The position numbers and the translations under genes were made by a program. Below are positions 63,610 through 64,000 of a DNA stretch of 64,000 bases, one piece after another (the stretch's first letter is position 1; each line of letters starts with the position of its first letter). The notes beneath the pieces are model-generated. The model was not told the origin of the DNA. It saw nothing but the letters and a program-made list of their open reading frames with translations, and made no database searches. Origin of the DNA: JBGRQA01 sp041725895 (GTDB lineage: Bacteria; Bacteroidota; Bacteroidia; Bacteroidales; Marinifilaceae); assembly GCA_041725895.1 (NCBI GenBank), contig JBGRQA010000012.1:1-64000 (forward strand), given 5' to 3'.

Positions 63610-64000
63610 TCATTCACCAGAGGCATGACCTACCAATTGAAAATTCTCTACATATTCTTCATCTTTCTTCCAAAGAGTATAGATGAGAATTAATAATTTA
63701 CGCATCACGGCTATGAGTCCTTGCCGTTTTATTGTTCTTCCCTCATTCACTCTCGCATAGAAAGTTTTCAAGTTTGAGTTGTGTTGAGAGGCAGTCATGG
63801 CGGGCATATACAATGCAGAGCGTATTCGGGCATTCCCCTTTTTTGATATCTTGGTCTTCCCTCTAAAGCTCCCTGATTCTCTTTCAATAACATCAAGACC
63901 GGCATAGCTTACAAGCTGGCGTATGTTCTTAAATAAAAGAAAACCATTGGTCTCTGCCAGGATTTTAATTACCGTCATAAAGCGTAGACCTTTTATAGTC
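63610..64000 (-). mobile_element. IS110-family transposase, C-terminal part, cut by the window end
   Basis: The frame is open from the window edge to TGA 63610-63612 (about 129 codons). It shows the Transposase_20 block: TIKGLRFMTVIKILAETNGF, LVSYAGLDVIERESGSFRGK, TKISKKGNARIRSALYMPA, then NLKTFYARVNEGRTIKRQGL with MRKLLILIY. The nucleophilic Ser of this family is expected in the ESGSFRG region. The N-terminal DEDD/RuvC-like part lies outside. No terminal inverted repeats are expected for IS110 elements and none is seen. Confidence 0.9.

Overview
The window looks like a chromosome segment of a Bacteroidota bacterium, probably a marine Marinilabiliales or Marinifilaceae type (inference from gene content, not a search). 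Evidence: TAnnTTTG-type promoter -7 boxes, very few Shine-Dalgarno sites, lipoproteins with a Cys right after the signal peptide, AraC regulators with N-terminal membrane domains, 6-bladed beta-propeller lipoproteins, FISUMP and PKD domains, and MacB-like permeases of about 780 residues. No tRNA, rRNA or CRISPR array was seen.

Layout. 1-716: three copies of a ~300 bp non-coding repeat. 966-2461 (+): a SpoT/MESH1-like HD hydrolase and a histidine phosphatase. 2712-17573 (-): one tightly packed 12-gene operon. It starts with a branched-chain-amino-acid type ABC importer (two permeases, two ATPases, one lipoprotein binding protein, and an unknown protein between permease and ATPase). It continues with a methyltransferase, a 1162-residue histidine-kinase-like ATPase, a 221-residue unknown, a receiver-domain protein, an 804-residue membrane protein and a two-TM coiled-coil protein. 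Stops and starts overlap or nearly touch through the operon. This is the best candidate for an undescribed system: a transporter whose parts appear wired to an unusual two-component-like pathway.

18565-27535 (-): a cluster of secreted or envelope proteins (S41 peptidase lipoprotein, outer-membrane barrel, TraB-like lipoprotein, alpha/beta hydrolase, small secreted protein) with a membrane-anchored AraC regulator upstream. Next is a threonine aldolase / LysE exporter / PepSY-TM / AraC group. 28322-31210 (-): an M16 peptidase. 31723-36756 (+): an AraC regulator and a TolC-HlyD-MFS tripartite efflux operon. 36978-40620 (-): a beta-propeller lipoprotein and a MacB-like permease.

40621-45764 is a scarred region. 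Two decayed IS3 orfA pieces in the same orientation flank a two-gene lipoprotein cassette (PKD/FISUMP). Next to them lie what look like 3' ends of an hsdR gene and of a deoxyribonucleotidase gene. 45765-51449: a radical SAM enzyme, a GluR0-like glutamate-receptor potassium channel, and an AraC regulator with two short-chain dehydrogenase/reductase genes that share a TTTTTTGACAA-type sequence in their upstream regions. 51450-57101: large blocks of non-coding tandem repeats on both sides of a duplicated pair of unknown genes. 57102-63376 (+): a membrane protein, a Lon-like/methyltransferase fusion, a TPR-AAA+ ATPase and a TPR membrane protein. The window ends inside an IS110-family transposase.

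All functional names come from reading motifs by eye; no database search was possible.
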